Notes under the pieces: model-generated
Told to the model about the DNA's origin: nothing
The model's database searches: none
The model's input: the letters and a program-made list of their open reading frames with translations, nothing else
Part shown: positions 10,318 to 19,482 of the stretch, in pieces
Layout: each line of letters begins with the position of its first letter
How positions within the stretch are numbered: the first letter of the stretch is position 1
NCBI RefSeq assembly: GCF_900119315.1
Contig: NZ_LT827010.1
Location: 3,691,001 to 3,755,000, forward strand
Length of the DNA stretch: 64,000 bases
Direction: 5' to 3'
Source: Actinoplanes sp. SE50/110
GTDB lineage: Bacteria; Actinomycetota; Actinomycetes; Mycobacteriales; Micromonosporaceae
Translations under genes and position numbers: made by a program

Positions 10318-12657
10318 ATGGGTGGTGTGAACCTTCCGCGGCCGGATCCCGCGCCCCTCGAGCCGCTCGAGGAGCGGACGGGCGCCGGCGTGGCGCGTTG
10401 GCTGGCCCGAACCATCCTGACCATGGCGCGGACCGGGAACTTCTCGGATCTGATGCGGGTCGTCGTGGAGGGTGTGGCCCAGGCTGTGCCGGCGGACGCG
10501 GTGGCGGTCGTCGAGCGGGGCCGCGTCGTGGCGATGGTCGGCTCGGACGAGCCCGACCGGGTTCTGCGGGTCGCATCCGGCGGCGGCACCGCCGACGACG
10601 GCGTGGTGGTACCGGTGGCAAGGGTCGCGCCGGATGCCACAGCGTGGACCGGCGAGATGACGCTGGTGCTGACCGGCCGGGGTCTGGGCTCCGACGAGAT
10701 CGCGGTGGCCGAGGCGGTCGCCGCCGCGTTGGGCGTGTGCCTGTCCGGCCGGCGCCGCCACGACAACGATTCCCCACCGGCGGGTGCGGCCGATGCCGAG
10801 GGGCAGGCGGCCCGGCTGCTGGAGCGGCTGTCGGTGGTGCAGCGGGCCATTGCCCGCCAGGCACCCTTGGACGAAATCTTCCGTACGGTGACCGCGCAGA
10901 CGCAGGCCCTGCTGGGTGACGACATCGTCGCGCTGGCCCTGCGTGACGGCGACGACCCGGAACGGCTTCACCTGGTCGCCGCGTACGGATTCCCGGACGA
11001 CGTGCTGCACCGTCTCTGGTCCACCCCGGTGGCAGCCGGCGGCGTCACGGGGCAGGCGGTCCTCCGCGGTGAACTGGTGGTGTTCGACCGGTACGCCGAC
11101 TCCGCACACGCGCTGCGCGAAGGCGTGGAGGCCGGGGTGCACACCGCGATGGCAGCGCCCGTCATCCATGACGCAAGAGTGTTGGGAAGCCTGTTCGTGG
11201 CCTCCCGGAAACCGGAACGGAGCTACGGCCCCGCTGACCAGAACATCCTGACCGCCTTCGCCGGGCACATCGGGGTGGCGATCCAGTCGGCGCGCGCCGT
11301 GGACGGGCTCCAGCATGCCTTCCGCGATCCGTTGACCGGATTGGCGAGCCGGGCGCTGTTGCTCAACCGGCTGGCGCACAGCCTTGCCCATGCCCATCGC
11401 GGCGGTGGCCGCATCGCGGTGCTGCTGATCGACCTGCACCGGTTCCGAGCCGTGAACGACGCCGTGGGCCACGCCATGGGGGACGCGATCCTCATCGGTG
11501 CCGCCGCGCGTCTGCGTGATCTCGTGCGGGGGACCGACACCGTCGCGCGCTGTGGTGGCGACGAGTTCGCGGTGCTCCTGCACGGTGCGGAGCACGTCGC
11601 GCAGGCGAGCGCGTTCGCTCGTCGGGTGATGGCGGCCATGGCCAGGCCGTTCACCGACGGCAGCGACGGTGAGGTCACCGTGGGATGTCATGTCGGGATC
11701 GCGTTCAGCGGCCCCGGTGCCGATTCCGCCGAGACCCTGTTGCAGGGGGCCGACCTGGCGCTGATCGCCGCCAAGCAGCGCAGCATGGGCACCTACGAGA
11801 TCTTCCAGCCGGCGATGCAGGCGGCCCTGCGCGTCCGCACCAGGATCGAGGCGGACCTGCGGTACGCGGTGGAACGCGGCGAGTTGGAGGTGCACTTCCA
11901 GCCGATCGTCGACCTGCGCGATGCGCGGATCGCCGGATGTGAGGCGCTGGTGCGCTGGCGTCATCCGCAGCGCGGCATGGTGTCTCCGCTCGACTTCATC
12001 TCGCTTGCCGAACAGAACGGTGCGATCACTGCCATCGGCAGGTGGGTGCTGCGCCAGGCGTGCCGGCAGACCGCGCAGTGGAACCGGCGCCGCCCGCACG
12101 CGCCGTTGTACGTCGCGGTGAACCTGTCCGGACGGCAGCTCGAACAGTCGTCGCTGGCCGACGACGTCGTCCAGGTGTTGCGCGAAACCGGCCTGGAAAG
12201 CAATCGGCTCGTCCTGGAACTGACCGAGTCCGTACTGGTGGCGGACGCACCCGCGACGCTGGCGCAGTTGCGCAGGTTCAAGGAGCTCGGCGTACGCCTG
12301 GCCGTGGACGACTTCGGCACCGGCTACTCCTCCCTGGCCTACCTGCGCCGGTTCCCCATCGACATTCTCAAGATCGATAAGTCGTTCGTCGATGACATCG
12401 CCACCGCTCCCGCCAGCGCGGCCCTGGCCGAAGGCATCGTTCATCTGGCCCACACGATGGGCCTCGCGACGGTCGCCGAGGGAGTCGAGGACGCCCGTCA
12501 GCGGGAGGTCCTGCTGAACAGCGGCTGCGAATTCGCGCAGGGTTACCATTTCGCCAAGCCGCTGACCGCCACCGAGTGCGGTGAGCACCTGTTCGGTGAG
12601 CAGCCGTCCGGCTCCGAGCGGCCGCAGCCCGGCTCACGTGCCGCCGCACGTCGGTGA
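10318..12657 (+). CDS. GAF-GGDEF-EAL cyclic-di-GMP enzyme
   Basis: A 779-residue cytoplasmic protein with an N-terminal GAF-like region (about 20-145), a second GAF (about 182-330; LVAAYGFPDDVLHRL), a GGDEF domain (ARCGGDEFAVLL near residue 412) and an EAL domain (about 515-765). The GGDEF has an RGTD inhibitory site five residues before the motif. The EAL domain keeps EALVRW (E542), NLSGRQ, ELTESV, DDFGTGYSSL, KIDKSFV and EGVED, so phosphodiesterase activity is expected; both activities may be present. ATG 10318 is used with GGGAG upstream; GTG 10327 is an alternative with better spacing. It is transcribed away from the hybrid kinase, so the two may share a regulatory region. Confidence 0.9.
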   Translation: MGGVNLPRPDPAPLEPLEERTGAGVARWLARTILTMARTGNFSDLMRVVVEGVAQAVPADAVAVVERGRVVAMVGSDEPDRVLRVASGGGTADDGVVVPVARVAPDATAWTGEMTLVLTGRGLGSDEIAVAEAVAAALGVCLSGRRRHDNDSPPAGAADAEGQAARLLERLSVVQRAIARQAPLDEIFRTVTAQTQALLGDDIVALALRDGDDPERLHLVAAYGFPDDVLHRLWSTPVAAGGVTGQAVLRGELVVFDRYADSAHALREGVEAGVHTAMAAPVIHDARVLGSLFVASRKPERSYGPADQNILTAFAGHIGVAIQSARAVDGLQHAFRDPLTGLASRALLLNRLAHSLAHAHRGGGRIAVLLIDLHRFRAVNDAVGHAMGDAILIGAAARLRDLVRGTDTVARCGGDEFAVLLHGAEHVAQASAFARRVMAAMARPFTDGSDGEVTVGCHVGIAFSGPGADSAETLLQGADLALIAAKQRSMGTYEIFQPAMQAALRVRTRIEADLRYAVERGELEVHFQPIVDLRDARIAGCEALVRWRHPQRGMVSPLDFISLAEQNGAITAIGRWVLRQACRQTAQWNRRRPHAPLYVAVNLSGRQLEQSSLADDVVQVLRETGLESNRLVLELTESVLVADAPATLAQLRRFKELGVRLAVDDFGTGYSSLAYLRRFPIDILKIDKSFVDDIATAPASAALAEGIVHLAHTMGLATVAEGVEDARQREVLLNSGCEFAQGYHFAKPLTATECGEHLFGEQPSGSERPQPGSRAAARR

Positions 12658-12745
12658 CCCCCGCCGGACCGGCCCGGACAGCCGATGAGCCTGCTCACAC
12701 GGCCGGCCCGCTCAGGTTGCGAGTCGGTTGCCCGAACTGAGGGGC

Positions 12746-14710
12746 ATGCAGGACCAGTTCTTTCTGATGGGCAATCTGGTGATCATGGTGGCCTATGCGG
12801 CGATCATGGTGGCGATCGTGGGTCCGGTTGCTCACGCTGGGCAACTGCGCACCAACCGGCTGGCGACCGCCACCGCGTTGATCTTCTTCAGTTGCGCGGT
12901 GGGCCATGGCCTGCATGCCGCGATGGCGTATCGCACTGTCATGCAGGTCCCGGCCGCTCACCGCATGCAGATGGACGCCGCCGGGTGGTCCTGGACCTCG
13001 GCCGTGTGGGACCTGCTCACCGCCGGCGTGGGCGTCTACTACTGGACGCTGCGCCGCAACTATGGCGTTCTGCTCGGTAAGGGTGGCCTGTACGTGGATC
13101 CGTGGGGTCAGCGCCGACTGGACGAGGCTGACGCGCGGGAACGCGCCGCCCGCGATGTCGCCGAGGCGCAGCGGGCCGCCCTGGCGACCGTGGTCGAGCA
13201 CACCGACGACGCGGTCGTCGGGCTCACCCCGGAAGGGATCATCACGGCGTGGAACGGCGGCGCGGAACGCCTGTTCGGATACCCGGCGGAGGAAGCCCTC
13301 GGCCAGCCCGTCGCGGTGCTGGCCGACGCGACCGGCGGCGGCGAGCAGGTGGACGTCCTCGACCGGATCAGGCAGGGCGAGCGCGGCATGGCGTACGAGA
13401 CCCGACGGCTGCGCAGGGACGGGACCGCCGTCGACGTCGCGCTGACGATCACCCCGATCCACGATCAGGCGGGCACGGTCATCGGCGCCTCCGCCATCGC
13501 CCGCGACATCACCGCGGCCAAGGAGGCCGCCGAACACCGGCGTGCGATGGAGGAGCGCAGCAACCAGGCGCAGCGCATGGAGAGCCTCGGCAAGCTGGCC
13601 GGTGGTGTCGCTCATGACTTCAACAACATTCTGGCGATCATCGCCAACTACACCGAGTTCGTGGCGGCGGATACGAGCGACCGGCCGGGTGTGCAAGCGG
13701 ACCTCACGCAGGTACGCAGGGCGGTGGAGCGGGCGACCAATCTGACCCGGCAGTTGCTGACCTTCACCCGCGCGCAGGCCGTCCAGCCGGAGGACGTGGA
13801 CCTCAACATGGCGGTCACCGAAGTCCAGATGATGTTGGAGCGCACCATCGGCGAGCACATCGACCTGGTCGCGGTGCCCTCGACGCGGCCCCTGATGGTG
13901 CACACCGATCCGGGTCAGCTGCAGCAGGTGCTGTTGAACCTGGCGATCAATGCCCGGGACGCGATGCCCGAGGGCGGCACCCTGGTTCTGGAGGCCGACG
14001 CCGTGACGCTGGACGGCGAGGAGGTCGACATGCAACCGCCCCTGCCCGCCGGCACGTACGCCCGCCTGTTGGTCAGCGACACGGGCGAGGGCATGTCGCC
14101 CGAAACGGCCAAGCGCATCTTCGAGCCGTTCTACACCACCAAGCCGCAGGGCCGCGGCACCGGATTGGGGCTGGCCACCGTCTACGGCATCGTGACCGAA
14201 GCCGGAGGCAGCATCAACGTCTACTCGGAGCTGAACCTCGGTACGACCTTCCGGATCTACCTCCCGTTGGTGACGGCAGAGTCCGCCGCCGCTGCTGCCG
14301 CGCCGGTGCACAGTACGGCGCCACCACTCGGCGGCGGCAGCACCGTTCTCGTCGTCGAGGACGAGCCGGCTCTCGCCCGGATGGTCGCCCGCATCCTCAG
14401 TGAAGCCGAATACCGCGTGCTCGTTGCCGCCGATGCCGGCGAAGCACTGGACCTGTACGAACAACACGGCTGCGACGCCTTGCTGACTGATGTGATCATG
14501 CCCGGTATCTCCGGGCGCCGTCTGGCCGAGTCGCTGCACGAGCGTCAGCCGGACCTCCCCGTCCTCTACATGTCGGGGTACAGCAACGGCCTGCTCGGCA
14601 CCACCCACATCCTCGACGAGGACATCGCCTTTCTCGAGAAGCCCTTCACCGCCGCTGACCTGCTCCACAAGCTGGCAGCGGTACGGACGACGAGCTCCAG
14701 CCAGAGGTGA
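12746..14710 (+). CDS. Membrane hybrid histidine kinase (PAS-HK-REC)
   Basis: About 654 residues. The first ~120 residues hold three to four membrane segments (FFLMGNLVIMVAYAAIMVAIV, ATALIFFSCAVGHGLHAAMAY). A PAS domain follows (about 145-275; VGLTPEGIITAWNGGAERLFGY). The kinase core has His290 in VAHDFNNIL, the subfamily of kinases often fused to receivers, then the ATPase boxes (NLAINARDAMPEGG, DTGEGMSPE, GRGTGLGLATV). The C-terminal receiver has Asp582 (LLTDVIMPGISG). ATG 12746 is used; TTG 12728 in frame is also possible, since AGGGG sits only one base before the ATG. The next gene is a stand-alone receiver 117 bases downstream on the same strand, a likely partner. Confidence 0.88.
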   Translation: MQDQFFLMGNLVIMVAYAAIMVAIVGPVAHAGQLRTNRLATATALIFFSCAVGHGLHAAMAYRTVMQVPAAHRMQMDAAGWSWTSAVWDLLTAGVGVYYWTLRRNYGVLLGKGGLYVDPWGQRRLDEADARERAARDVAEAQRAALATVVEHTDDAVVGLTPEGIITAWNGGAERLFGYPAEEALGQPVAVLADATGGGEQVDVLDRIRQGERGMAYETRRLRRDGTAVDVALTITPIHDQAGTVIGASAIARDITAAKEAAEHRRAMEERSNQAQRMESLGKLAGGVAHDFNNILAIIANYTEFVAADTSDRPGVQADLTQVRRAVERATNLTRQLLTFTRAQAVQPEDVDLNMAVTEVQMMLERTIGEHIDLVAVPSTRPLMVHTDPGQLQQVLLNLAINARDAMPEGGTLVLEADAVTLDGEEVDMQPPLPAGTYARLLVSDTGEGMSPETAKRIFEPFYTTKPQGRGTGLGLATVYGIVTEAGGSINVYSELNLGTTFRIYLPLVTAESAAAAAAPVHSTAPPLGGGSTVLVVEDEPALARMVARILSEAEYRVLVAADAGEALDLYEQHGCDALLTDVIMPGISGRRLAESLHERQPDLPVLYMSGYSNGLLGTTHILDEDIAFLEKPFTAADLLHKLAAVRTTSSSQR

Positions 14711-14827
14711 TCGACGCCCGCGCGCCGAAGGCGCCGGCGAAAAGCCTGTGGCGAAACCTGACATACCCCTCGGTGGGGCTCCTGGGAGCCCTTCCGGTAC
14801 TGGAACACGGCAGAAGGTAGGTCCCCG

Positions 14828-15208
14828 GTGAGTCATATTGTCGCGGCCGACGACGACGCCGGCATCCGCCGGGTGGTGGAGAGGGTGCTGACCCGTGCCG
14901 GCCACACGGTGGACCTGTGCAGCAACGGTCAGGAGCTTGTCACCGAGGTTCGCGCCCAGCATCCGGACGCGGTCGTGACCGACAACGAGATGCCGGGGAT
15001 GACCGGCCTGCAGGCACGCGCGGAACTACTCACCACCCCGGATACCGAGGACATCCCGGTCGTGATGGCCAGTGGCTCGGTCACTCCGGAGCAGGCCGCC
15101 GCAACGCTTCGAGAGGGCGACCGGGTCGTGCACAAACCGTTCCAGCCGGCCGAGTTGCGCGACGCTGTGCGAGAGGTCCTGATCCACCGTCGACCGCGAC
15201 CGGCCTGA
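14828..15208 (+). CDS. Single-domain response regulator
   Basis: A 126-residue receiver with no output domain. Acidic pocket DDD is at residues 8-10 (IVAADDDAG), phospho-acceptor Asp52 is in VVTDNEMPGM, and the switch residues are in MASGSVT and VHKPFQP. Start is GTG 14828 preceded by GAAGGTAGG at good distance. It follows the hybrid kinase gene on the same strand and probably receives or shuttles phosphate from it, or acts through protein contact. Confidence 0.88.
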   Translation: MSHIVAADDDAGIRRVVERVLTRAGHTVDLCSNGQELVTEVRAQHPDAVVTDNEMPGMTGLQARAELLTTPDTEDIPVVMASGSVTPEQAAATLREGDRVVHKPFQPAELRDAVREVLIHRRPRPA

Positions 15209-15272
15209 TGCGCGTGACAACGATTTCCTGGCGAAGTCCGGGACCCGGACCACCGTGATGGCTGTCCGGCTC

Positions 15273-17087
15273 TCAGCTGCCGTCGGCGCAGTCGCCTTCG
15301 GCGGGTGCCGTGAGCGTGTGTCGGGCGGCTACCGGCACGGCGGTGGCCAGGAGGAAGGCGACGTCGTCCTCACGGATGCGCGCGTTGGCGTGGGCGGCGA
15401 GTACATCGGCGAACGTCACGGGGTCGCGATGGTGGGAAAGTAGTCGATGCAGCTGGGAGATGCCCTCGTCGAGGCTGGCGTCACGCGTCTCGATCAGCCC
15501 GTCGGTGTGCAGCAGGAGGGTGGCGCCGGGCGGGAGCACGTGATGGTGGGTGCTCCGGGGGCGACGGTGGCGGGCGCCGAGCAGCGGGTCGGCGCCGGGC
15601 AGCCCGGTGACCCGGTTGCCGGCGGTGATCAGGGTGGGCGCGGGGTGTCCGGCGTTCGACCATTGCAGGCGGTGGCTGCCGTCCGGTTGCGGATCGAGGT
15701 AGGCGATGACCGCGGTGGCGATGATGTCGGCGCCGAGGGCCTGATTGGCGTGATCGAGGCGGTGCAGGACCCCCGAGGGAGTGTCGGGCCGGTCGATGAG
15801 CAGGGCCCGGGCCATGCTGCGCAGTTCGCTCATGGCCGCGGCGGCGGTCAGGTTGTGCCCGGATACGTCGCCGATGACCAGGGCGAGCCGGTCGTCGGCG
15901 AGCGGGACCGTGTCGTACCAGTCTCCGCCGACCAGATCACCGTGGTGGGCGGGTAGGTAGCGGGCGGCCAGCCGCAGCGTCGCGGTGTGCGGCAGTCGCG
16001 TGAGCAGGGCCCTCTGCAGGGTTCGGGCGGCGGTGTACTGCGCGTCCAGGTGGGCGATGCGTTGCAGGGCCTGCCCGAGGTATCCGGCCACGGTGACGAT
16101 GATGCTGCGCTGCTCGGCGTCGAGGTGTTGCGGGTGCGTCCAGGACAGGGTGAGGACGCCGAGGGTGCCGTGCACGCCGGGGAGGGGCTGACAGGCGATG
16201 GCTTTCCAGCCCAGTCCGAAGAATTCGTCGGCGAGCTGCGGGAACTCGGCGGTGATGGCGGCCGGGTCGGGCAGGGACAGCAGCTGTCCGGTGCGAAACG
16301 CCGTGGCGGCCGGCAGCGGCGCCGAGGTGGGGAAGCTGACCCAGCGGGAGGCGACGTCGCCGGGGAGCCCGTCGGCGCCGAAGACCCGCAGGCGGTGCTC
16401 GTCGTCGAGCAGGACCATGCCGATCAGGTCGGGGTCGAACACCGGTGAGGTGAGCTGGGCGACCGCGTCCACGGTGTCGGCGACGGTACGCGCCTGCGCC
16501 AGCAGGACGCTGGCCTTGAGCAGGAGTTCGCCGCGTGCGGAGACCGCCCGGGCCTGGCGGCTGGTCGCCGTCGCGGCGGCGCTGCGGCTTTCGGCCCGCC
16601 CGAGAGCGATTCGCGATTGCAGGCTGTCCGAGCAGGTCAGGGCGAGGTCGGACAGCTGCGACAGGTCCGTTGCGGACCAGGCGCGAGGCCGGTCGCCGAT
16701 GACGCACAACGCTCCCAGAACGGTGCCGGCGTTGTCGGTCAGCGGCATTGCCACGTAACTGCCGGCCCGTAACGAGCTGATCGCCGGGCGGTGGGCGCAT
16801 CGTGGGTCGGTGCGGGCGTCGGCGACGACGACGGGTCCTTGCCGCAGGTCTGCCGGCTCGTACAGGGTGTGGCTCAGCGGTGCCTGCCGCAGAGTGGCCC
16901 AGGGTTCGGCCAGCCCCGCGGCGCCGGGGAAGAACTGCCCCTGGGCGTCGAACAGGGCCACGACCGCCACGGGGACGCTGAGCAGAACCCGGGCCAGACC
17001 GGCGATCCGGTCGAAGGCCGGCTCGGCGCTCGCCCGGAGGCCGGTGTCGCCCACCGTCTGCCAGGACGCCTCGAACGATTCGATCAC
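15273..17087 (-). CDS. GAF-GAF-PP2C (SpoIIE/RsbU-type) serine phosphatase
   Basis: A 604-residue protein predicted to dephosphorylate serine/threonine on a partner such as an anti-sigma antagonist. GAF 1 spans about 20-160 (SYVAMPLTDNAGTVLGALCVIG), GAF 2 about 185-345 (GMVLLDDEHRLRVFG, WKAIACQPLPGVHGTLGVL). The PP2C/SpoIIE domain runs from about 365 to 575 with metal-binding aspartates in GGDWYD, GDVSGHN, LLLHTDGLIE and EDDVAFLL. All key acidic residues are visible, so the enzyme should be active. The start is GTG 17087. No anti-sigma kinase or STAS gene lies next to it, so the target must be elsewhere. Confidence 0.88.
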   Translation of the reverse strand: MIESFEASWQTVGDTGLRASAEPAFDRIAGLARVLLSVPVAVVALFDAQGQFFPGAAGLAEPWATLRQAPLSHTLYEPADLRQGPVVVADARTDPRCAHRPAISSLRAGSYVAMPLTDNAGTVLGALCVIGDRPRAWSATDLSQLSDLALTCSDSLQSRIALGRAESRSAAATATSRQARAVSARGELLLKASVLLAQARTVADTVDAVAQLTSPVFDPDLIGMVLLDDEHRLRVFGADGLPGDVASRWVSFPTSAPLPAATAFRTGQLLSLPDPAAITAEFPQLADEFFGLGWKAIACQPLPGVHGTLGVLTLSWTHPQHLDAEQRSIIVTVAGYLGQALQRIAHLDAQYTAARTLQRALLTRLPHTATLRLAARYLPAHHGDLVGGDWYDTVPLADDRLALVIGDVSGHNLTAAAAMSELRSMARALLIDRPDTPSGVLHRLDHANQALGADIIATAVIAYLDPQPDGSHRLQWSNAGHPAPTLITAGNRVTGLPGADPLLGARHRRPRSTHHHVLPPGATLLLHTDGLIETRDASLDEGISQLHRLLSHHRDPVTFADVLAAHANARIREDDVAFLLATAVPVAARHTLTAPAEGDCADGS

Positions 17088-17195
17088 GTCAGAGGCACCC
17101 CCAGACCGGGTACACGCCGGCTCGCTTCAGCGTCCCGTGCAGTGCCGGAACGCCGGCGTCACGGTCGAGATGGCGGCTACGCCAGCAGCGTACCC

Positions 17196-17218
17196 GACGG
17201 CCGGCAGCGCCGGCCGTC
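17196..17218 (-). terminator. Perfect hairpin terminator of the 17243-18517 gene
   Basis: GACGGCCGGC and GCCGGCCGTC form a perfect 10-bp stem with a 3-base loop, 24 bases beyond the minus-strand stop codon at 17243. Confidence 0.7.
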
Positions 17219-17242
17219 TGGCCGAACCCGGCGCCGGGCGGG

Positions 17243-18517
17243 TCAGACGCCGTCGAACTGGTTCAGGGTGGTGATCAGGGTCTTCAGGGCGGCGGTGCAG
17301 TCGGCCTGGCTGGGGTTGCCGGCGCGCAGGGCGGTGAGGACGTCGTCGATCTCGCCGTCGAGCCGGCTCCACTTGCCGGGGTCGCGGGGCTTGAGACCGG
17401 CCTCGGCCTCGTCCCACGCCACTTCCAGGTCCTTGACCTTGGCCTTGCCGCCGGCCAGGTCGTTCTTGTCGACTTTGGCCTTGACCGCGGCGGTGATCGT
17501 CGCGAACCTGGTGAGGTTGCCGAGCTTGGTCGTCGGGTGGATCACCTTCACCTGCGCCGGCCGGCCGCCGCCGGTGGCGGTGCCGCCGACGTCCGTCGTG
17601 GTGGTGGTCGCCGTCGTGTCGGTGCTGCCGGTGTGCAGGCTGCTCAGCCCGACGCCGGCGACCGCGATCGCCACGGCTGCGGCGCCGGCCCAGGCGTAGT
17701 CGGCGCGGCGGCCACCGAGCGGCCCGTCGCCCTTCTCGGCGACCCCGTGCCGGTTGGCCAGCAACTGCTCGCGGATCACCAGGATCAGGATGACGCCGAA
17801 GAACAGCAGGCTGGTGGCGCTGGCGCCGAGATCCAGGCCACCGAAGTCCTTCGACTGGGTGAGCAGGTCGCCGAGCGACGCGCCCAGCGGGCGGGTGAGC
17901 ACATACGCGATCCAGAACGTCGCCACCAGGCTCGCGCCGAACCGGGAGGCCGCCCAGGTGATCAGGATCAGCGCGCCGAAGATCAGCACGCCGTTGCGGA
18001 AGCCGAGGCTGAGCGCCTCGGTGGACAGGTCGCCGGCGGCGGTGCCGAGCGCGAACGTGGTCAGGATCGCGCCCCAGTAGAACGCCTCCCGGCGCGGGGT
18101 GTCGATCGAGGTGATCGCCAGGGTGTGTTCCTGCCGGTGCCAGGTGATGAAGACGATCGCCAGGATCACCGCGAACACCGCCGTGCTCACGTACAGGCTG
18201 ACGCCGAGGGTGTCGGTGAAGAAGTCGGTGATCTGGGTGCCGACGATGCTGACCAGCACCACGCAGGCCCAGTAGATCCAGGGCGTGTACTTGGCGGTAC
18301 GGAATTGCCGGACCAGTGCGATCGCCAGCACGGTCATCATGATCGCGTCGGTGACCAGCGGGCCGAGTCCGACGTTGACGGCCAGGTAGTCGGAGAACGT
18401 CTCACCGACCGTGGTCGACAGGATCTTGATCACCCAGAAGGTGGCGGTGATCGCCGGGACCTTGGTCAGCCACGCCCTGTCGGTGCGCGTGGCCAGACCG
18501 CTGGAGGAGTAGCTCAT
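17243..18517 (-). CDS. COG4705-like multi-pass membrane protein with exported C-terminal tail
   Basis: 424 residues. The first ~275 residues hold about eight membrane segments with the repeated pattern seen in the uncharacterised COG4705 family (KVPAITATFWVIKILSTTVG near residue 18 and a second VATFWIAYVLTRPLGASLGD). A ninth helix near residue 285 leads to a Thr-rich linker and a C-terminal helical domain (about 330-424) rich in Lys/Asp that is predicted to lie outside the membrane. The start ATG 18517 has a good ribosome site (AGGAGA, 6 bases). Function is not known for the family; substrate transport is only a guess. It is divergent from the FetB-like gene with 146 bases between. Confidence 0.75.
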   Translation of the reverse strand: MSYSSSGLATRTDRAWLTKVPAITATFWVIKILSTTVGETFSDYLAVNVGLGPLVTDAIMMTVLAIALVRQFRTAKYTPWIYWACVVLVSIVGTQITDFFTDTLGVSLYVSTAVFAVILAIVFITWHRQEHTLAITSIDTPRREAFYWGAILTTFALGTAAGDLSTEALSLGFRNGVLIFGALILITWAASRFGASLVATFWIAYVLTRPLGASLGDLLTQSKDFGGLDLGASATSLLFFGVILILVIREQLLANRHGVAEKGDGPLGGRRADYAWAGAAAVAIAVAGVGLSSLHTGSTDTTATTTTTDVGGTATGGGRPAQVKVIHPTTKLGNLTRFATITAAVKAKVDKNDLAGGKAKVKDLEVAWDEAEAGLKPRDPGKWSRLDGEIDDVLTALRAGNPSQADCTAALKTLITTLNQFDGV

Positions 18518-18663
18518 CGTGTCTCCTGTGGGAAGGTGTCAGCCGACACCATGCGATGCGGGCGCTGAAACCCTCCTGAAGATGACCGGCGACTTTCTCG
18601 GCAGATGTCCCCCATTCCGGGCTTGCGATCTGGTAGGGAAGCGGGATCTGCGACAGTGCCGGG

Positions 18664-19398
18664 ATGAACCAGGCAACGATCTCCGCCCGCCCCGCCCTGG
18701 CCGTGGTGCTCACCGCGCTGCTGCTCATCGCCACGACGGCGGCCGCGGTCGGCCGGCTCGGGGTGTCCCGGGCGGTGGTGACCGCCTCACTGCGCGCGGT
18801 CGCCCAGCTGGCGCTGGTGTCCGTGCTGATCACCGCGGTGCTGCGGGCGTGGTGGTCCACCGCGGTGTTCCTGCTGCTGATGGTGCTGGTCGCGGCGGCC
18901 ACCTCGGCGCGGCGGATCAGCACCCTGCGGCGCGGATGGCCGGCGATCGTCCCGATCGTGGCCGGCGCCGGGCTCGCCGGGATCGTGGTCGTCGCCGCGG
19001 GCACGGTGCCGCCGACCGAGATCGCGGTCCTGCCGATCGCCGGGATCCTGATCGGTGGGGCGATGACCGCCACGTCGCTGTCCGGCCGGCGCGCCCGGGA
19101 CGAACTGCGCGACCGGCGCGGCGAGTACGAGGCGGCCCTGGCCCTGGGTTTCCTGCCGCGCGACGCCGCCCTGGAGGTGTGCCGGCCCACCGCCGGCCAG
19201 GCGCTGGTGCCGGCCCTGGACCAGACCCGGACGGTCGGGCTGGTGACGTTGCCGGGCGCGTTCGTCGGGGTGCTGCTCGGCGGGGGCTCGGCGGTCCAGG
19301 CCGGCGCCACCCAGCTGCTGGTCCTGGTCGGGCTGTTGGCGGCCGAGGCGGTCGCCGCCGCCCTGACCGTCGAGCTGGTGGCGAACAACCTGGTCTGA
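18664..19398 (+). CDS. FetB/YbbM (UPF0014) family ABC transporter permease
   Basis: A 244-residue membrane protein with about seven hydrophobic segments. Family features are the RAVAQLALVSVLI segment, the RRISTLRRG loop, and the long cytoplasmic loop with EYEAALALGFLPRDA followed by GLVTLPGAFVGVLLGGGSAVQAGATQLLVL. FetB works with the ATPase FetA in iron export in Escherichia coli. No ATP-binding gene lies next to it in this window, so the partner, if any, is elsewhere. The start ATG 18664 gives a protein of family-typical length. Confidence 0.85.
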   Translation: MNQATISARPALAVVLTALLLIATTAAAVGRLGVSRAVVTASLRAVAQLALVSVLITAVLRAWWSTAVFLLLMVLVAAATSARRISTLRRGWPAIVPIVAGAGLAGIVVVAAGTVPPTEIAVLPIAGILIGGAMTATSLSGRRARDELRDRRGEYEAALALGFLPRDAALEVCRPTAGQALVPALDQTRTVGLVTLPGAFVGVLLGGGSAVQAGATQLLVLVGLLAAEAVAAALTVELVANNLV

Positions 19399-19466
19399 GG
19401 AGCCGGCCGCCACGGGGGTGATCTCCACCGGACTCCCGGAGTGTCGAGGGGACGATCACCCTGTAA

Positions 19467-19481
19467 CCTACAGCATGTAGG
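19467..19481 (+). promoter_or_regulatory. BlaI-type operator before the phosphoesterase gene
   Basis: CCTACAGCATGTAGG is an inverted repeat (CCTACA-n3-TGTAGG) that ends two bases before the GTG start at 19483. It has the same outer 6+6 bases and the same length as the site at 21611-21625 beside blaI. A possible -10 element (TAACCT, 19464-19469) and -35-like TGTCGA (19442-19447, 16-base spacing) would place the operator over the transcription start. BlaI/MecI/CopY-family repressors bind TACA-n-TGTA palindromes, so repression by the adjacent BlaI homologue is inferred. Confidence 0.75.
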
Positions 19482-19482
19482 A

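Noticed and set aside
10198..12588. An uninterrupted minus-strand frame extending the hybrid kinase upstream by about 797 codons
   Set aside because: It is the exact mirror of the well-supported GAF-GGDEF-EAL gene, has no family-like sequence, and the kinase has its own ATG and ribosome site at 10197. Long antisense frames arise from G/C-rich third positions.
12695..14962. A 755-codon minus-strand frame opposite the hybrid kinase and receiver genes
   Set aside because: The plus strand carries complete kinase and receiver motifs. The minus frame is rich in Arg, Gly and His with no domain.
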